Position numbers and translations under genes: made by a program. From the NCBI GenBank assembly GCA_016788885.1, contig JAEURX010000075.1:62001-126000 (forward strand): a stretch of 64,000 nt of DNA. The letters run 5' to 3'. Shown in pieces: positions 45,318 through 55,203 of this stretch. This DNA is from Nitrospira sp. (GTDB lineage Bacteria > Nitrospirota > Nitrospiria > Nitrospirales > Nitrospiraceae). The notes under the pieces are model-generated. The model was not told the origin of the DNA. It saw nothing but the letters and a program-made list of their open reading frames with translations, and ran no database searches. Each line of letters opens with the position of its first letter. The first letter of the stretch is position 1.

Positions 45318-48182
45318 ATGTCCGTCCATCCACTTCGTCCTAGGCAACGGCAGCCGGAACCGGCTCTGGACCCGAACATCCTGCATGTGTTGCCGGCCAA
45401 CATCGCAGTCTTGGATGCCCGCGGCACGATTCTCGCGGTCAATGAAGCCTGGGAACGATTTGCTGCAGCCAACGGCTTCGTCGGCGATGCCTACGGTGTC
45501 GGCCTGAATTATCTACAGGTCTGTGATGCAGCTGCCCCCAACCCCGACGCCGTTCACGTCGCGCAGGGCATTCGTCACATCCTCGACGGCACCATTCGCG
45601 CCTTCTCCTACGAATACGAAAGCTCGAGCCCCTTCCTCCGCCGCTGGTTCCGCCTCATCGTCACGCCCATGCAGGGGCACCAGAGCTATGGGGCCGTCGT
45701 CATGCACATCAACGTGTCGGACCTGAAGCAGGCCGAAGCCGCCATGCACCGCAGCGAGGCGAGGCTACGCGCAATTGTCGACACGGCCGTGGACGGCATC
45801 GTCGTGATCAATAACCGGGGGATCATCGAATCCGTGAACCCCGCGGTCACCCGCATGTTCGGATATGCTCCGGAGCAACTCCTTGGGCAAAACGTCAAAC
45901 TACTCATGCCCGACCCCTACCATACGGAACACGACCAGTATCTCAACAACTACTTATCGTCCGGCCTGAAGAAAGTGATCGGCATCGGCCGCGAGGTGCT
46001 GGGTCTTCGCAGCAACGGAATCTCGTTCCCCATCGAACTCGCCGTGAGCGAGATGATCGTCGATGGCGCACAGAAATTCACCGGCATCGTGCGCGACATC
46101 TCCTCCCGCAAGCAGGCTGAAGCACAGTTCCAGCAGGTCGTGGAATCCGCGCCGAACGGCATGCTGATGATCGATCAACAGGGGAAAATGACTCTCGTCA
46201 ACAAGCAAGTTGAACAGATGTTCGGCTACACGCGGGAGGAAATGCTGGGCAAGCCGGTCGAGATGTTGATCCCCGAACGGTTTCGCCACGGCCATCCCGC
46301 GCATCGCACCGGCTATTTCGCCGCGCCCTCCTCACGGATCATGGGAGCCGGGCGGGAATTGTTCGGCCTGCACAAAACCGGCACCGAGTTCCCCGTCGAA
46401 CTCGGCCTGAATCCGATCGATACCCCTGCCGGCAAACTGGCGCTCGCATCGATCGTCGACATCACCCCGCGCAAACGTTCGGAGACGGCCCTGTCGAAAG
46501 TCACCCAGGATTTGGAATGGAAGAACTGGGAGTTATCGGAAGCCCGCGATCAGGCCGTGCGGGCGGGCCAGGCCAAAACCGACTTCCTGGCCACGATGAG
46601 CCATGAGATCCGCACCCCCATGAACGGGGTCATCGGCATGACGACGCTCCTGCTCGACACCGATTTGAACCCGGAACAAAAAAGCTATCTGGAGACGCTC
46701 AAGCATTCCGGAGAATCCCTGCTGCGGATCATCAACGATATTTTGGATTACTCGAAAATCGAGGCGGGCAAATTCACTATTGAACAAATCCCGTTCGATC
46801 TTCGCATGACTATTGAAGACACGTTGGACATCCTGGCTCCGACCGCGCAGGGACGGCAGTTGGAACTGGTCGGACTCATCGACGCGCAAACGCCTCGCAC
46901 CGTCATCGGCGATCCCGGGCGCATTCGGCAAATTTTGACGAACCTGGTCGGCAATGCCATTAAGTTTACCGAGAAGGGCGAGGTCTTGATTCAAGTCCAG
47001 CAAACGGATGAAAGCGCAGGATCCGTCACACTGCGATTTGAGGTCATCGACACCGGGATCGGCCTCACCCCGGAAGCCCAGGCAAAGATGTTCCAAGCCT
47101 TCTCACAAGCCGATAGCTCGACTGCTCGCAAATACGGCGGCACCGGACTTGGCCTTTCGATCTGCAAACGACTGGTGGAATTGATGCAGGGACAGATCGG
47201 GCTGCAATCAGCACCGGGACTCGGAACCTGCATTTCGTTTACGGTGAAGTTCGGCACACCCAAAGAAGGCTCGGCCCCCGTAACCCCTCCGCTCCCGGTG
47301 AAGAGTCTCAGCGGCCTTCGAGTCTGCCTGGTGGACGACAATGCGACCAATCGCAGCCTGCTCCAGTACCATGTCTCTGCCTGGAACATGCATCACGAGA
47401 GTGCCGTGGATGGGCCGTCGGCATTGAGTTTGCTGCGCAGAGCAGCCCAGGAAGGCACGCCCTTCGACATCGCCATCGTCGATGTCCACATGCCGGATAT
47501 GAGTGGACTCGAACTCTGCCGCCTGATCAAAGAGGACCCGCAGATACGCCACACCCACGTCATCTTGCTCACAGCCTCCGGGCAGCGCGGTGACAGCGTG
47601 CTCGCGAAAGAGGTGGGGGCCGCCGCCTATTTGACCAAACCGATTCGCGAGCGTCATCTGGCGGATTGCATGCGCTTAGCACTTGGACGAAACGGGCAGG
47701 AAGATGACAAGACGCAGTTGATTACGCGTCACACCCTCACGGAAGCAAAAGCCTGCACGATCCAGCGGGTATTGGTGGTGGACGACAACCCCGTGAATCA
47801 GCGCGTGGCCGTAAAAATGCTCGAGAAGCTGGGTTGTCGTGTGGATCTCGCCGGCACTGGCATGGAGGCATTGGCCGCCATCTGTCGACATCCCTACCCC
47901 TTGGTGTTCATGGACTGTCAGATGCCGGAGCTCGACGGATTCGAAACAACCCGGTTGATTCGCTCTCAGGAGCAACCGGGCACGCATCTGCTCATCATTG
48001 CCATGACCGCCAATGCCATGGCCGGCGACCGCGAAGCCTGTATCAAAGCAGGCATGGATGACTTCATCAGTAAGCCGATCATCGCCTCCGAATTGCGAGC
48101 CAAGGTCGCGCATTGGCTGCCCGATGCCATATCGGAAGAACCGAAGGCTTCCGGCCATGGTGACACCACAAGAACCGGCTAG
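45318..48182 (+). CDS. hybrid histidine kinase with three PAS domains and two receivers
   Basis: 954 residues from the ATG at 45318, 16 bases after the previous kinase. Order: three PAS domains (about 15-150, 155-270, 275-395), HisKA with H429, HATPase (about 475-595), receiver 1 with D722 and receiver 2 with D866, both canonical. The second PAS has the FixL haem signature: H205 and R225 in GIGR, 20 residues apart as in FixL. The third has a His at the same distance before its GAGR arginine. It is closely related to the C-terminal half of its neighbour, so the pair may have arisen by duplication. Confidence 0.93.
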   Translation: MSVHPLRPRQRQPEPALDPNILHVLPANIAVLDARGTILAVNEAWERFAAANGFVGDAYGVGLNYLQVCDAAAPNPDAVHVAQGIRHILDGTIRAFSYEYESSSPFLRRWFRLIVTPMQGHQSYGAVVMHINVSDLKQAEAAMHRSEARLRAIVDTAVDGIVVINNRGIIESVNPAVTRMFGYAPEQLLGQNVKLLMPDPYHTEHDQYLNNYLSSGLKKVIGIGREVLGLRSNGISFPIELAVSEMIVDGAQKFTGIVRDISSRKQAEAQFQQVVESAPNGMLMIDQQGKMTLVNKQVEQMFGYTREEMLGKPVEMLIPERFRHGHPAHRTGYFAAPSSRIMGAGRELFGLHKTGTEFPVELGLNPIDTPAGKLALASIVDITPRKRSETALSKVTQDLEWKNWELSEARDQAVRAGQAKTDFLATMSHEIRTPMNGVIGMTTLLLDTDLNPEQKSYLETLKHSGESLLRIINDILDYSKIEAGKFTIEQIPFDLRMTIEDTLDILAPTAQGRQLELVGLIDAQTPRTVIGDPGRIRQILTNLVGNAIKFTEKGEVLIQVQQTDESAGSVTLRFEVIDTGIGLTPEAQAKMFQAFSQADSSTARKYGGTGLGLSICKRLVELMQGQIGLQSAPGLGTCISFTVKFGTPKEGSAPVTPPLPVKSLSGLRVCLVDDNATNRSLLQYHVSAWNMHHESAVDGPSALSLLRRAAQEGTPFDIAIVDVHMPDMSGLELCRLIKEDPQIRHTHVILLTASGQRGDSVLAKEVGAAAYLTKPIRERHLADCMRLALGRNGQEDDKTQLITRHTLTEAKACTIQRVLVVDDNPVNQRVAVKMLEKLGCRVDLAGTGMEALAAICRHPYPLVFMDCQMPELDGFETTRLIRSQEQPGTHLLIIAMTANAMAGDREACIKAGMDDFISKPIIASELRAKVAHWLPDAISEEPKASGHGDTTRTG

Positions 48183-48292
48183 TCGACACTCGTCAGCACA
48201 CCTCACCACCAGCCCCAATCACAGCGGCTCGGCTTCCTCCGCCGCATCCTTCCATCCGGCCGCCACCATGCATATGACCCGCGATCTCCCGA

Positions 48293-48321
48293 TTGACAGA
48301 AGTCCACGCGCCCACTAGGAT
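48293..48321 (+). promoter_or_regulatory. sigma-70 promoter for the UPF0114 gene
   Basis: TTGACA (48293-48298) and TAGGAT (48316-48321) are 17 bases apart. An AAGGAGG site follows about 12 bases before the GTG start at 48352. Confidence 0.65.
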
Positions 48322-48351
48322 ACCCCCTCAACAAGGAGGGTCCGTACACGC

Positions 48352-48909
48352 GTGAGTCATCCGTCTCCATCCCATACTTCGACCCCACCGTCTACTTCGG
48401 TCCATCGCGTCGAGCAGCTTTTCGAAACCCTGATCTTCGGCAGCCGCTGGATTCAGGCGCCTCTCTACGGTGGACTGATTGTCGCCGAATTGCTCTATGC
48501 CGCCAAGTTCCTAACGGAACTCTGGCACATGGTCGTCCATTTCCGTGAGGAGACCGAAACGCTATTCATGCTGGGTGTCTTGTCGTTGATCGACGTCACC
48601 ATGGTCGCCAACTTGTTGACCATGGTCATCATCGGCGGCTACGCGACCTTCGTCAGCAAGCTCGACTTGGACACCCACCCGGATCGTCCCGAATGGCTGA
48701 CCCACGTGGACCCCGGCACCATCAAGATCAAGCTCGCCGCGTCACTCGTCGGAATCTCCAGCATTCATCTCCTCAAGGCCTTTGTGGACGTCACGAACGA
48801 AAATCCCGAACACATCAAGTGGAAAATTTTCATCCACCTGACGTTCCTGGGTTCGGCCATCTTCCTGGCCTATACCGATAAATTGATGCAGCGGGACCGC
48901 AAACACTGA
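48352..48909 (+). CDS. UPF0114/YqhA-family membrane protein
   Basis: 185 residues starting at GTG. Four membrane helices with the family features FETLIFGSRWIQAPLYGGLI, DVTMVANLLTMVIIGGYATFVSKL and GISSIHLLKAF. The function of this widespread family is unknown. It has its own promoter and lies between the second kinase and the patatin-like gene. Confidence 0.9.
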   Translation: MSHPSPSHTSTPPSTSVHRVEQLFETLIFGSRWIQAPLYGGLIVAELLYAAKFLTELWHMVVHFREETETLFMLGVLSLIDVTMVANLLTMVIIGGYATFVSKLDLDTHPDRPEWLTHVDPGTIKIKLAASLVGISSIHLLKAFVDVTNENPEHIKWKIFIHLTFLGSAIFLAYTDKLMQRDRKH

Positions 48910-49221
48910 CCACATCCTGTCGAAGGTGAGCGGGACCTGACAGCCCCGAACTCTCTCGACGCATCGACGAGCCCCTCGCGTATCATTTGAGATACGCGCT
49001 GTATCGATTTCGATAAGCCCTTCCCATACCGCTCTACGCATTCACTCGTAGCCATGGCCGTTTCCTACAGCAACAGCGCCGTCGTGTTTTCCACAATGGC
49101 GCCGGTCCCGCGTGACACATGCGGCATGTGCCTTGCCTTTTCTCATCCGATGGTCCCGAACTGAGGCTCACCACTGCGCAGATGAGTGTCCACCCGATTT
49201 CCTGAGAGGCCTGGAGTCGCC
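48910..49221. other. 312-bp intergenic region with two dyads
   Basis: CGCGTATC-ATTTGA-GATACGCG (48977-48998, 8-bp perfect arms) is followed by TATCG-ATTT-CGATA (49002-49015). The TTGAGA (48987-48992) and GATAAG (49012-49017) boxes with a 19-base gap could be a weak promoter overlapped by both dyads. No gene is supported in the rest. Confidence 0.45.
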
Positions 49222-52200
49222 ATGACCAAACACAGCCCGACATCCGGTCCCCCGCTCTCGCTCGCCGACATTCTCGTCGAGGAGGCCGAACTGCTGGACG
49301 GCCCCTTCCCGGACGACCACTCGGTTAAGGTCCTCGCCAGGAAGAATACGGACGGTACGCTGGACAACGAGGTGATCGAGGAACTCCGTCGATATATCCA
49401 CGGTCGCCACCCGAAACAGGCAGGGCTGTGCTTCTCCGGGGGTGGCATACGGAGTGCGACCTTCGGGCTAGGGGTTCTGCAATCGCTGGCCAGGTTGCAA
49501 CTCCTGGACAAGTTCGACTATCTATCCACCGTCTCAGGCGGCGGATACATCGGCAGTTGGCTGACAGCCTGGGCCCATCGCCACCCGCGCGGCCTGCAGG
49601 GCGTGATGGAAGACCTCAACCACACGCCACCTACCGGCGCAGCCGAAGCCTCGCCACCGGTCCGCTGGCTTCGGAACTACAGCAACTACCTCAGTCCTCG
49701 TCTGGGGTTCTTTTCTGCAGACTCCTGGACCCTTCTGGGGATCTACCTGCGCAACCTGGCCTTGAATTGGATGGTGCTGATTCCCCTCCTCATGGTCCCG
49801 CTCCTCGGCCCACGCTGGATCATCGCCTTCACACAACTCAATCTCGAAAAGGCACCCCTCCCCGGCTGGGCCAATCCGGCCCTGTTCATGGTCGGTCTCG
49901 GGCTCGCCGTCATCGCGTTGATCTATCTGCACCTCTGCCGTCCTACGCTACGCGAATACCGGCGTGATAGCTGGCTGCAAACGCTGGAGACACAAGCGTG
50001 GTTTCTCCGCGCATGCCTGGCACCCTTGATCCTCTCAGTCGGCTGCCTCACCACCGCCTGGGCCTGGTTTCGCAATAACGGCGGCACCCTCGACCAAATC
50101 ACCGTCGGCCAAACGGTCCTCGGCGGCGCCTTCCTGCACACCGGGAGCTGGCTCTTTTCCGCCATCACGCTCACACGATTCAAAGCCATGACGAAGTGGC
50201 TGGTCTGGGAAACCCTCGCAGTGGCCGCCACCGGTGCGTTGGGCGGATTCTTCCTGCGCGGAGCCCTGGCCAAGCTGCCGGGCGACTCAGGGGTGGCACA
50301 ATATGCCGAATGGTTCGCCTTCCTCGCGGTGCCTGGGGTCCTGGCTGTCTTCTTGCTGACCGCCACGATCTTCATCGGCCTCGCCAGCCGATTCACGGAA
50401 GAGCAGGATCGTGAGTGGTGGGGGCGCACCGGTTCCTGGATCCTGATCGTGATGATTATGTGGATGGGACTGTCCGGCATCGTGATCTTCGGACCAGGAC
50501 TGATTCACTGGATGACACCACAGGTCGCCGCCTCGGTCGGCGGTTTGTCCGGCCTTCTTACATTGATTCTGGGATTCAGTTCACGAACCACGGCTCAGCA
50601 ACAGGAAGAACGGTCACACGTCACCACAATCACTGATATGGCGGTGCGCGCGGCCGCACCCTTGTTCATGCTCTGCGTCCTCATCGCCTTGGCGCTCGGC
50701 ACCAGTTGGCAATTAGACCTGTTCGCTCACCAGTATGGAACACATCTGAACGATCTCGCAGAACCGAAACTGACAGGACTCGGAATCTGGACCGATCCCT
50801 GGGGCCACGACCAAGTCCTCCATAATACGCCTCAATGGCTGCTGTTCCGGTTCACGGCGACCGTGATCGTGCTCGGGTTGCTGATGTCCGTCTTTATCAA
50901 CATCAACCGGTTCTCGCTCCATGCGATGTATCGTAACCGTCTCATTCGAGCCTATCTCGGCGCGTCCCGCGTACACACCGAGCGCGATCAGACCTTCAAT
51001 CCCTTTACCGGATTCGACAACCTCGATAACCCGGCCATGAGCGACATGCGATTCGACGAGGTGCGCCTCGCCCGGTGGTTCCTCACGCAGGAGACACGGC
51101 AGCAGACGATGCAGGCCCTGGCCCGCTACCTCCAACTGCCACACCCGACACCCGATCAACAGCAGATGCTGCGGGAACAACTACCCCAGGATCTGACGCA
51201 GACACCAGTTCGCAAACGTCTGAGCGAGGCCGCGCAACAACTCCGGCTCGGCCCGGCCTGCCTGGCTCGCCTCACCGCCTTGCAGTTGCCGGACACCCCT
51301 GCGGGTCGGGACGCGATCAGCTGGTTTGCCGCTCTGTTCGTGAATCGACTCTACGAACAGAGTCCCGGCCCTTTGCACATGATCAACATCGCCCTCAATC
51401 TCGTGAAAGGCGACAACCTGGCCTGGCAGCAGCGGAAGGCTCAGTCGTTCACCATCAGTCCTCTCCACAGCGGCAGTTGGAATCTGGGGTATCGTCGTTC
51501 AGAAGAATATGGAGCCAACCGCTACATCGGCCAGCCTCTATCGCTCGGGACGGCGCTGGCCATCTCAGGCGCCGCCGCCAGCCCCAACATGGGCTACCAT
51601 TCCTCTTCCGCCGTGACGTTCCTTCTGGCCCTCTTCAATATTCGCCTCGGCTGGTGGCTGGGCAATCCAGGACCAGCCGGCATGACGACCTACCATCAAG
51701 CCTCACCCACGCTCTCGATCCGTCCGCTGCTGGCGGAAGCGTTCGGGCTCACCGATGCCTGCCATCCCTACGTCTATCTGTCAGACGGAGGCCATTTCGA
51801 AAATCTCGGACTCTATGAAATGGTGCGCCGCCGGTGCCATTGCATCCTTGTCGTGGATGCCGGCTGCGACCCCCGCCTGGCCTTCGAGGATTTCGGCAAC
51901 GCCATCCGCAAAATCCGGATCGACCTGGGGATCGATATCGAGATCGCCCTCGACCAGATCACGCGCTCGGCCGACACCGGAACCAGCGCCCGCCACCATG
52001 CGATCGGCACGATCCGTTACGATAAGGTCGATGACAATGCCACCGCCGGTACGCTGGTCTACCTCAAGCCGTCATTGACCGGCAGCGAACCCACGGATGT
52101 GCAGGACTATGCGGCACGCCATCCGGCCTTCCCCCACGAGTCGACCTCCGATCAGTTCTTCGACGAGGCGCAATTCGAATCCTATCGACGCCTCGGGGAG

Positions 52201-53217
52201 CATGTCGCCCAACAGGTCTTGCGACCGGCACTCCAACAACGCGAGCAGGAGTTTTCACACCTCTGTCATGCGCTGCGCTCCCACTGGATGACGACCCCAT
52301 CGGGCATGCAGGAGTCTTTCCTGGGCGAAACGGACGATCTCAAAGACCTCGAACGACTGTTGCGGGACGATCCGGACTTGCTGCGCTACGATCTGGAGAT
52401 GTACCCGGAGCTCTGCTCCGTGTTTGGGATGGATCCGGGAACGATCACGGCGAATCCCCGTGCGGCCTTACATACCTGCAATCTACAAATTCAGCTCATG
52501 GAGCAGGTCTATCTCGCGGTGAAGTTGGAGGAGTTCCACGGGCACGCGCTGAACCGCGGATGGATGAACCTGTTCCGTCGATGGACCTCTTCGGCGACAT
52601 TCCGCCTCTTCTGGCCCGCCTTGTGCGGCATGTACAGTCAGCAATTCGTGCGGTTCGCGGAGCAGCATCTCAATCTCTCGATCGACGAGGTCGCCCGGCT
52701 GGAACCACTCGGGAAGACCGACGATCTGACGTCACTGTTTCGGGAACTCACGATCGAGTGGGCATCCGTACCGGACTATGTACAATCCTTCATCCACGTC
52801 CTCACGCAGCCCCTCCCCCTGGAGGAGGTCACGGAACAACCTCCGCGACGTGCCGCCTGGCAAATGCGTCTCCCGGCACTCGACTCGCAGGCAGGACCGG
52901 TCGGCCCCGGCGAGATCCTGGCGATTGTCACAGCTACCCGCCTGTCTGTGTCAGGGCACCGGCTTGGATTGTACGGGTGGGTTCGCCCGGCCTACCGCGG
53001 ACTGGGACTTGGACACCGGCTGTTCGGCACCGCCATCACCGAACTGACTGCAGCCTACCAAGGCCACAGCCTGAGCGTCGATTTGGGCCCTGACAATCCC
53101 TCCTGGGCCGGCACGTCGATTCGCAATATCGGATGGCTGCGGTTCTACGAACAACTGGGATTTACACGGGATCGTTCGGATCCGAGCCGCTTCCAAATGA
53201 CAAGAATCTTGCGATAG
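49222..53217 (+). CDS. patatin-like phospholipase fused to membrane domain and GNAT
   Basis: 1331 residues from the ATG at 49222, which has GGAG about 9 bases upstream; an in-frame GTG lies 12 codons earlier. An N-terminal patatin part has the oxyanion motif G73-G-G-I-R77 and nucleophile S105 in TVSGGGYIG. The catalytic Asp, D855, lies in LSDGGHFENLG more than 700 residues later. Several membrane helices (about 165-500) are inserted between them. The last 120 residues form a GNAT fold with R1255-PAYRGLGLG as acetyl-CoA loop. Patatins hydrolyse acyl ester bonds of lipids. The fusion with an acyl- or acetyltransferase is unusual and suggests lipid remodelling at the inner membrane. Confidence 0.85.
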   Translation: MTKHSPTSGPPLSLADILVEEAELLDGPFPDDHSVKVLARKNTDGTLDNEVIEELRRYIHGRHPKQAGLCFSGGGIRSATFGLGVLQSLARLQLLDKFDYLSTVSGGGYIGSWLTAWAHRHPRGLQGVMEDLNHTPPTGAAEASPPVRWLRNYSNYLSPRLGFFSADSWTLLGIYLRNLALNWMVLIPLLMVPLLGPRWIIAFTQLNLEKAPLPGWANPALFMVGLGLAVIALIYLHLCRPTLREYRRDSWLQTLETQAWFLRACLAPLILSVGCLTTAWAWFRNNGGTLDQITVGQTVLGGAFLHTGSWLFSAITLTRFKAMTKWLVWETLAVAATGALGGFFLRGALAKLPGDSGVAQYAEWFAFLAVPGVLAVFLLTATIFIGLASRFTEEQDREWWGRTGSWILIVMIMWMGLSGIVIFGPGLIHWMTPQVAASVGGLSGLLTLILGFSSRTTAQQQEERSHVTTITDMAVRAAAPLFMLCVLIALALGTSWQLDLFAHQYGTHLNDLAEPKLTGLGIWTDPWGHDQVLHNTPQWLLFRFTATVIVLGLLMSVFININRFSLHAMYRNRLIRAYLGASRVHTERDQTFNPFTGFDNLDNPAMSDMRFDEVRLARWFLTQETRQQTMQALARYLQLPHPTPDQQQMLREQLPQDLTQTPVRKRLSEAAQQLRLGPACLARLTALQLPDTPAGRDAISWFAALFVNRLYEQSPGPLHMINIALNLVKGDNLAWQQRKAQSFTISPLHSGSWNLGYRRSEEYGANRYIGQPLSLGTALAISGAAASPNMGYHSSSAVTFLLALFNIRLGWWLGNPGPAGMTTYHQASPTLSIRPLLAEAFGLTDACHPYVYLSDGGHFENLGLYEMVRRRCHCILVVDAGCDPRLAFEDFGNAIRKIRIDLGIDIEIALDQITRSADTGTSARHHAIGTIRYDKVDDNATAGTLVYLKPSLTGSEPTDVQDYAARHPAFPHESTSDQFFDEAQFESYRRLGEHVAQQVLRPALQQREQEFSHLCHALRSHWMTTPSGMQESFLGETDDLKDLERLLRDDPDLLRYDLEMYPELCSVFGMDPGTITANPRAALHTCNLQIQLMEQVYLAVKLEEFHGHALNRGWMNLFRRWTSSATFRLFWPALCGMYSQQFVRFAEQHLNLSIDEVARLEPLGKTDDLTSLFRELTIEWASVPDYVQSFIHVLTQPLPLEEVTEQPPRRAAWQMRLPALDSQAGPVGPGEILAIVTATRLSVSGHRLGLYGWVRPAYRGLGLGHRLFGTAITELTAAYQGHSLSVDLGPDNPSWAGTSIRNIGWLRFYEQLGFTRDRSDPSRFQMTRILR

Positions 53218-53322
53218 CACGAGAACCCCTCACCCCGCTGAGGAGAGACGAATCCATCGTCAGGGTTCAATCGCGCCCAGCTCAACCGGCATGCCAGGGA
53301 AGTGGGGAACTGGCAGACGACG

Positions 53323-53712
53323 TCACGCCACGCGGTGCTGTGCCGGGCCAATCAACGCCCGGACTCCGAGCAGCAACCGATCCACGCTAAAGGGTTTTTC
53401 CAACGTGCCATGCGCGCCGAAGATCGCCGCAATTTTGAGGATGTCGTAGCCCTGCACCGCCTGCCCGGATATGGCCAGGACCTTCACGGGTATCTGTTGG
53501 CTGTGCACGCGGAGAATGGTTTCCAACCCATCCTGGACCGGCAAGTAGACGTCGAGAATGACGAGATCGGGAGACTGGCTCTGAATGGTCCGAAGTGCCT
53601 GCCGTCCATCCGCGGCCTCGATGACCTGATACCCTTCCATTTCGAGTACGGTCCGCAGCCACCGACACACTTTCTCATCATCGTCCGCAACTAGAATCAG
53701 CGCCACCAACAC
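53323..53712 (-). CDS. single-domain CheY-like response regulator
   Basis: 129 residues, one receiver domain with acidic pair, phospho-Asp in LDVYLP, Ser in ISG and Lys in EKPF, all canonical. No output domain, so it signals by protein contact. It follows the next regulator gene by 12 bases and ends the kinase operon. Confidence 0.9.
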   Translation of the reverse strand: MLVALILVADDDEKVCRWLRTVLEMEGYQVIEAADGRQALRTIQSQSPDLVILDVYLPVQDGLETILRVHSQQIPVKVLAISGQAVQGYDILKIAAIFGAHGTLEKPFSVDRLLLGVRALIGPAQHRVA

Positions 53713-53724
53713 CTCGCTTCCGCG

Positions 53725-54405
53725 TCAGGCACAGTCTTCGGCTGAAATCCCCCCGCTCGGCAATGTTCTCGCATAGAGCGTTGCCACCTGCGAACGTCGC
53801 GTGATGCCTAACTTGGAATACATGTTGGAGATGTAATTCTTCACCGTCTTATCGGAGAGCGACAGGGCAACGGCGATCTCTTTGTTCGTCTTGCCTTCCG
53901 CCACCAGAGGGAACAGACGTCGCTCTTGCGGTGACAGTTCGGCCATGCAGGCTGTCGACAGCCCGCTGGCCATATCCCGCACTTCCATCATGACGGTACC
54001 GAGCAACTGCGGCCCCAGCGCCGTCCGGCCACCGGCCACCCGTCGCATCGTCTCCCGCCACATCGCCACCGGCGTATCCTTCAACACGTACCCTTGAGCG
54101 CCGGCTGCGACCGCTTCGCGAATGACGGTGGGGTCGTCGTAGACGCTGAGGATGAGCACCCGTGTATCCGGATTCCCAGCCAACAGCCTCCGGCATGCGT
54201 GCACCCCCGAGCCATCGGGCAAACTAATATCCAGCAACACCAGATCAGGCGTCAGTTTCTCCACCAATGCGAGGCCCTCTGCCATCAAGCCGGCCTCGCC
54301 AACGAGCCGGAACTCCGCCGTACGATTCAGCTGCTCCCTCAGCCCAAGGCGGGCCATGCGGCTATCATCAATCAAAACAATGCGGTACAGGTGCTGCGCG
54401 TCCAT
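53725..54405 (-). CDS. NarL-type response regulator
   Basis: 226 residues from the ATG at 54405, which has CGGAGAGAGG directly upstream; the longer frame start is less likely. Receiver with canonical DD, phospho-Asp in LLDISLPDGSG and Lys in YVLKDT, followed by a LuxR-type helix-turn-helix (LSPQERRLFPLVAEGKTNKEIAVALSLSDKTVKNY). It is a likely partner of the NarX-type kinase encoded upstream. A 10-bp hairpin lies in the gap before it. Confidence 0.92.
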   Translation of the reverse strand: MDAQHLYRIVLIDDSRMARLGLREQLNRTAEFRLVGEAGLMAEGLALVEKLTPDLVLLDISLPDGSGVHACRRLLAGNPDTRVLILSVYDDPTVIREAVAAGAQGYVLKDTPVAMWRETMRRVAGGRTALGPQLLGTVMMEVRDMASGLSTACMAELSPQERRLFPLVAEGKTNKEIAVALSLSDKTVKNYISNMYSKLGITRRSQVATLYARTLPSGGISAEDCA

Positions 54406-54497
54406 CACCCTCTCTCCGATCGCCAATCGTTCGGCAATTTTTTCGGATATAGTCTCGGCGGATGACGCGCGTAGGAATATCGGCAGAAGATGGATTC

Positions 54498-54522
54498 GCC
54501 TGTCAGCATTCGGCTGACAGGC
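54498..54522. other. 10-bp hairpin between two response regulator genes
   Basis: GCCTGTCAGC (54498-54507) and GCTGACAGGC (54513-54522) pair perfectly around ATTCG. No T-run follows on the minus strand, so it may be a partial terminator or mRNA-stability element. Confidence 0.5.
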
Positions 54523-54564
54523 AAGAGACAGGCCCCTCAGCCAGACTGAAGGGAGGTGTCGAGA

Positions 54565-55203
54565 CTAGTCGATCAGTCGGGCTTCAATCGCGTAGCGGAT
54601 CAGCTCACCGGTGCTTTCACACGACAGTTTTTGCAGAATCCTGGCCCGATAGGTACTAATGGTTTTCACGCTGAGGCGAAGCTCCTCCGCGATCATGGAG
54701 ACCGATTTGCCCTGCCCCAGCAATCGAAGCACCTGCAGTTCACGATCCGACAAGCTGGCGTGTAAGGATTCATCCGCGCCGGTTTCGATCGCGCTCGCCA
54801 TCTGTTCGGCCAAGGCCGCCGTAATGTACCGACCTCCTTGTAACACCCGCAGAACGGCCGCCAGCAGCTCGGAGGGCGCACTCTGCTTCGTCAAATACCC
54901 CGAGGCTCCTGCTTTGATCGCACGCATCGCGAATTCTTTTTCCGGATAGAGACTTAACATGAGCACCGGGAGGCGAGGCTGCAGAAGCTTGGCCTCCTTC
55001 AACACCTCCAGCCCGTGCTTGTCAGGAAGAGCGATGTCCAGAATCATCAGATCCCAGGGCAGACGCCGAACGGCATCCAAGGCCTCCTCGCCGGTGCGTA
55101 CTTCACAGATCTCTGAGCACAGTTGCTCCTCCTCCAACAATTCTCGCACTCCCCTGCGTACGATCGGATGATCATCCGCAATCAGGCATCGACAGCTATT
55201 CAT
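54565..55203 (-). CDS. NarL/FixJ-type response regulator
   Basis: 212 residues. Receiver (about 1-120, ADDHPIVRRG, phospho-Asp in LILDIALPDKHG, Lys in YLTKQS) plus LuxR-type helix-turn-helix (LSDRELQVLRLLGQGKSVSMIAEELRLSVKTISTY). Its start overlaps the end of the giant kinase gene by 8 bases, so it is translationally coupled and almost surely the cognate regulator. Confidence 0.95.
   Translation of the reverse strand: MNSCRCLIADDHPIVRRGVRELLEEEQLCSEICEVRTGEEALDAVRRLPWDLMILDIALPDKHGLEVLKEAKLLQPRLPVLMLSLYPEKEFAMRAIKAGASGYLTKQSAPSELLAAVLRVLQGGRYITAALAEQMASAIETGADESLHASLSDRELQVLRLLGQGKSVSMIAEELRLSVKTISTYRARILQKLSCESTGELIRYAIEARLID

Noticed and set aside
53228-53243. Terminator between the patatin-like gene and the response regulator
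   Set aside because: Only a 5-bp stem (CCTCA/TGAGG) without a T-run.
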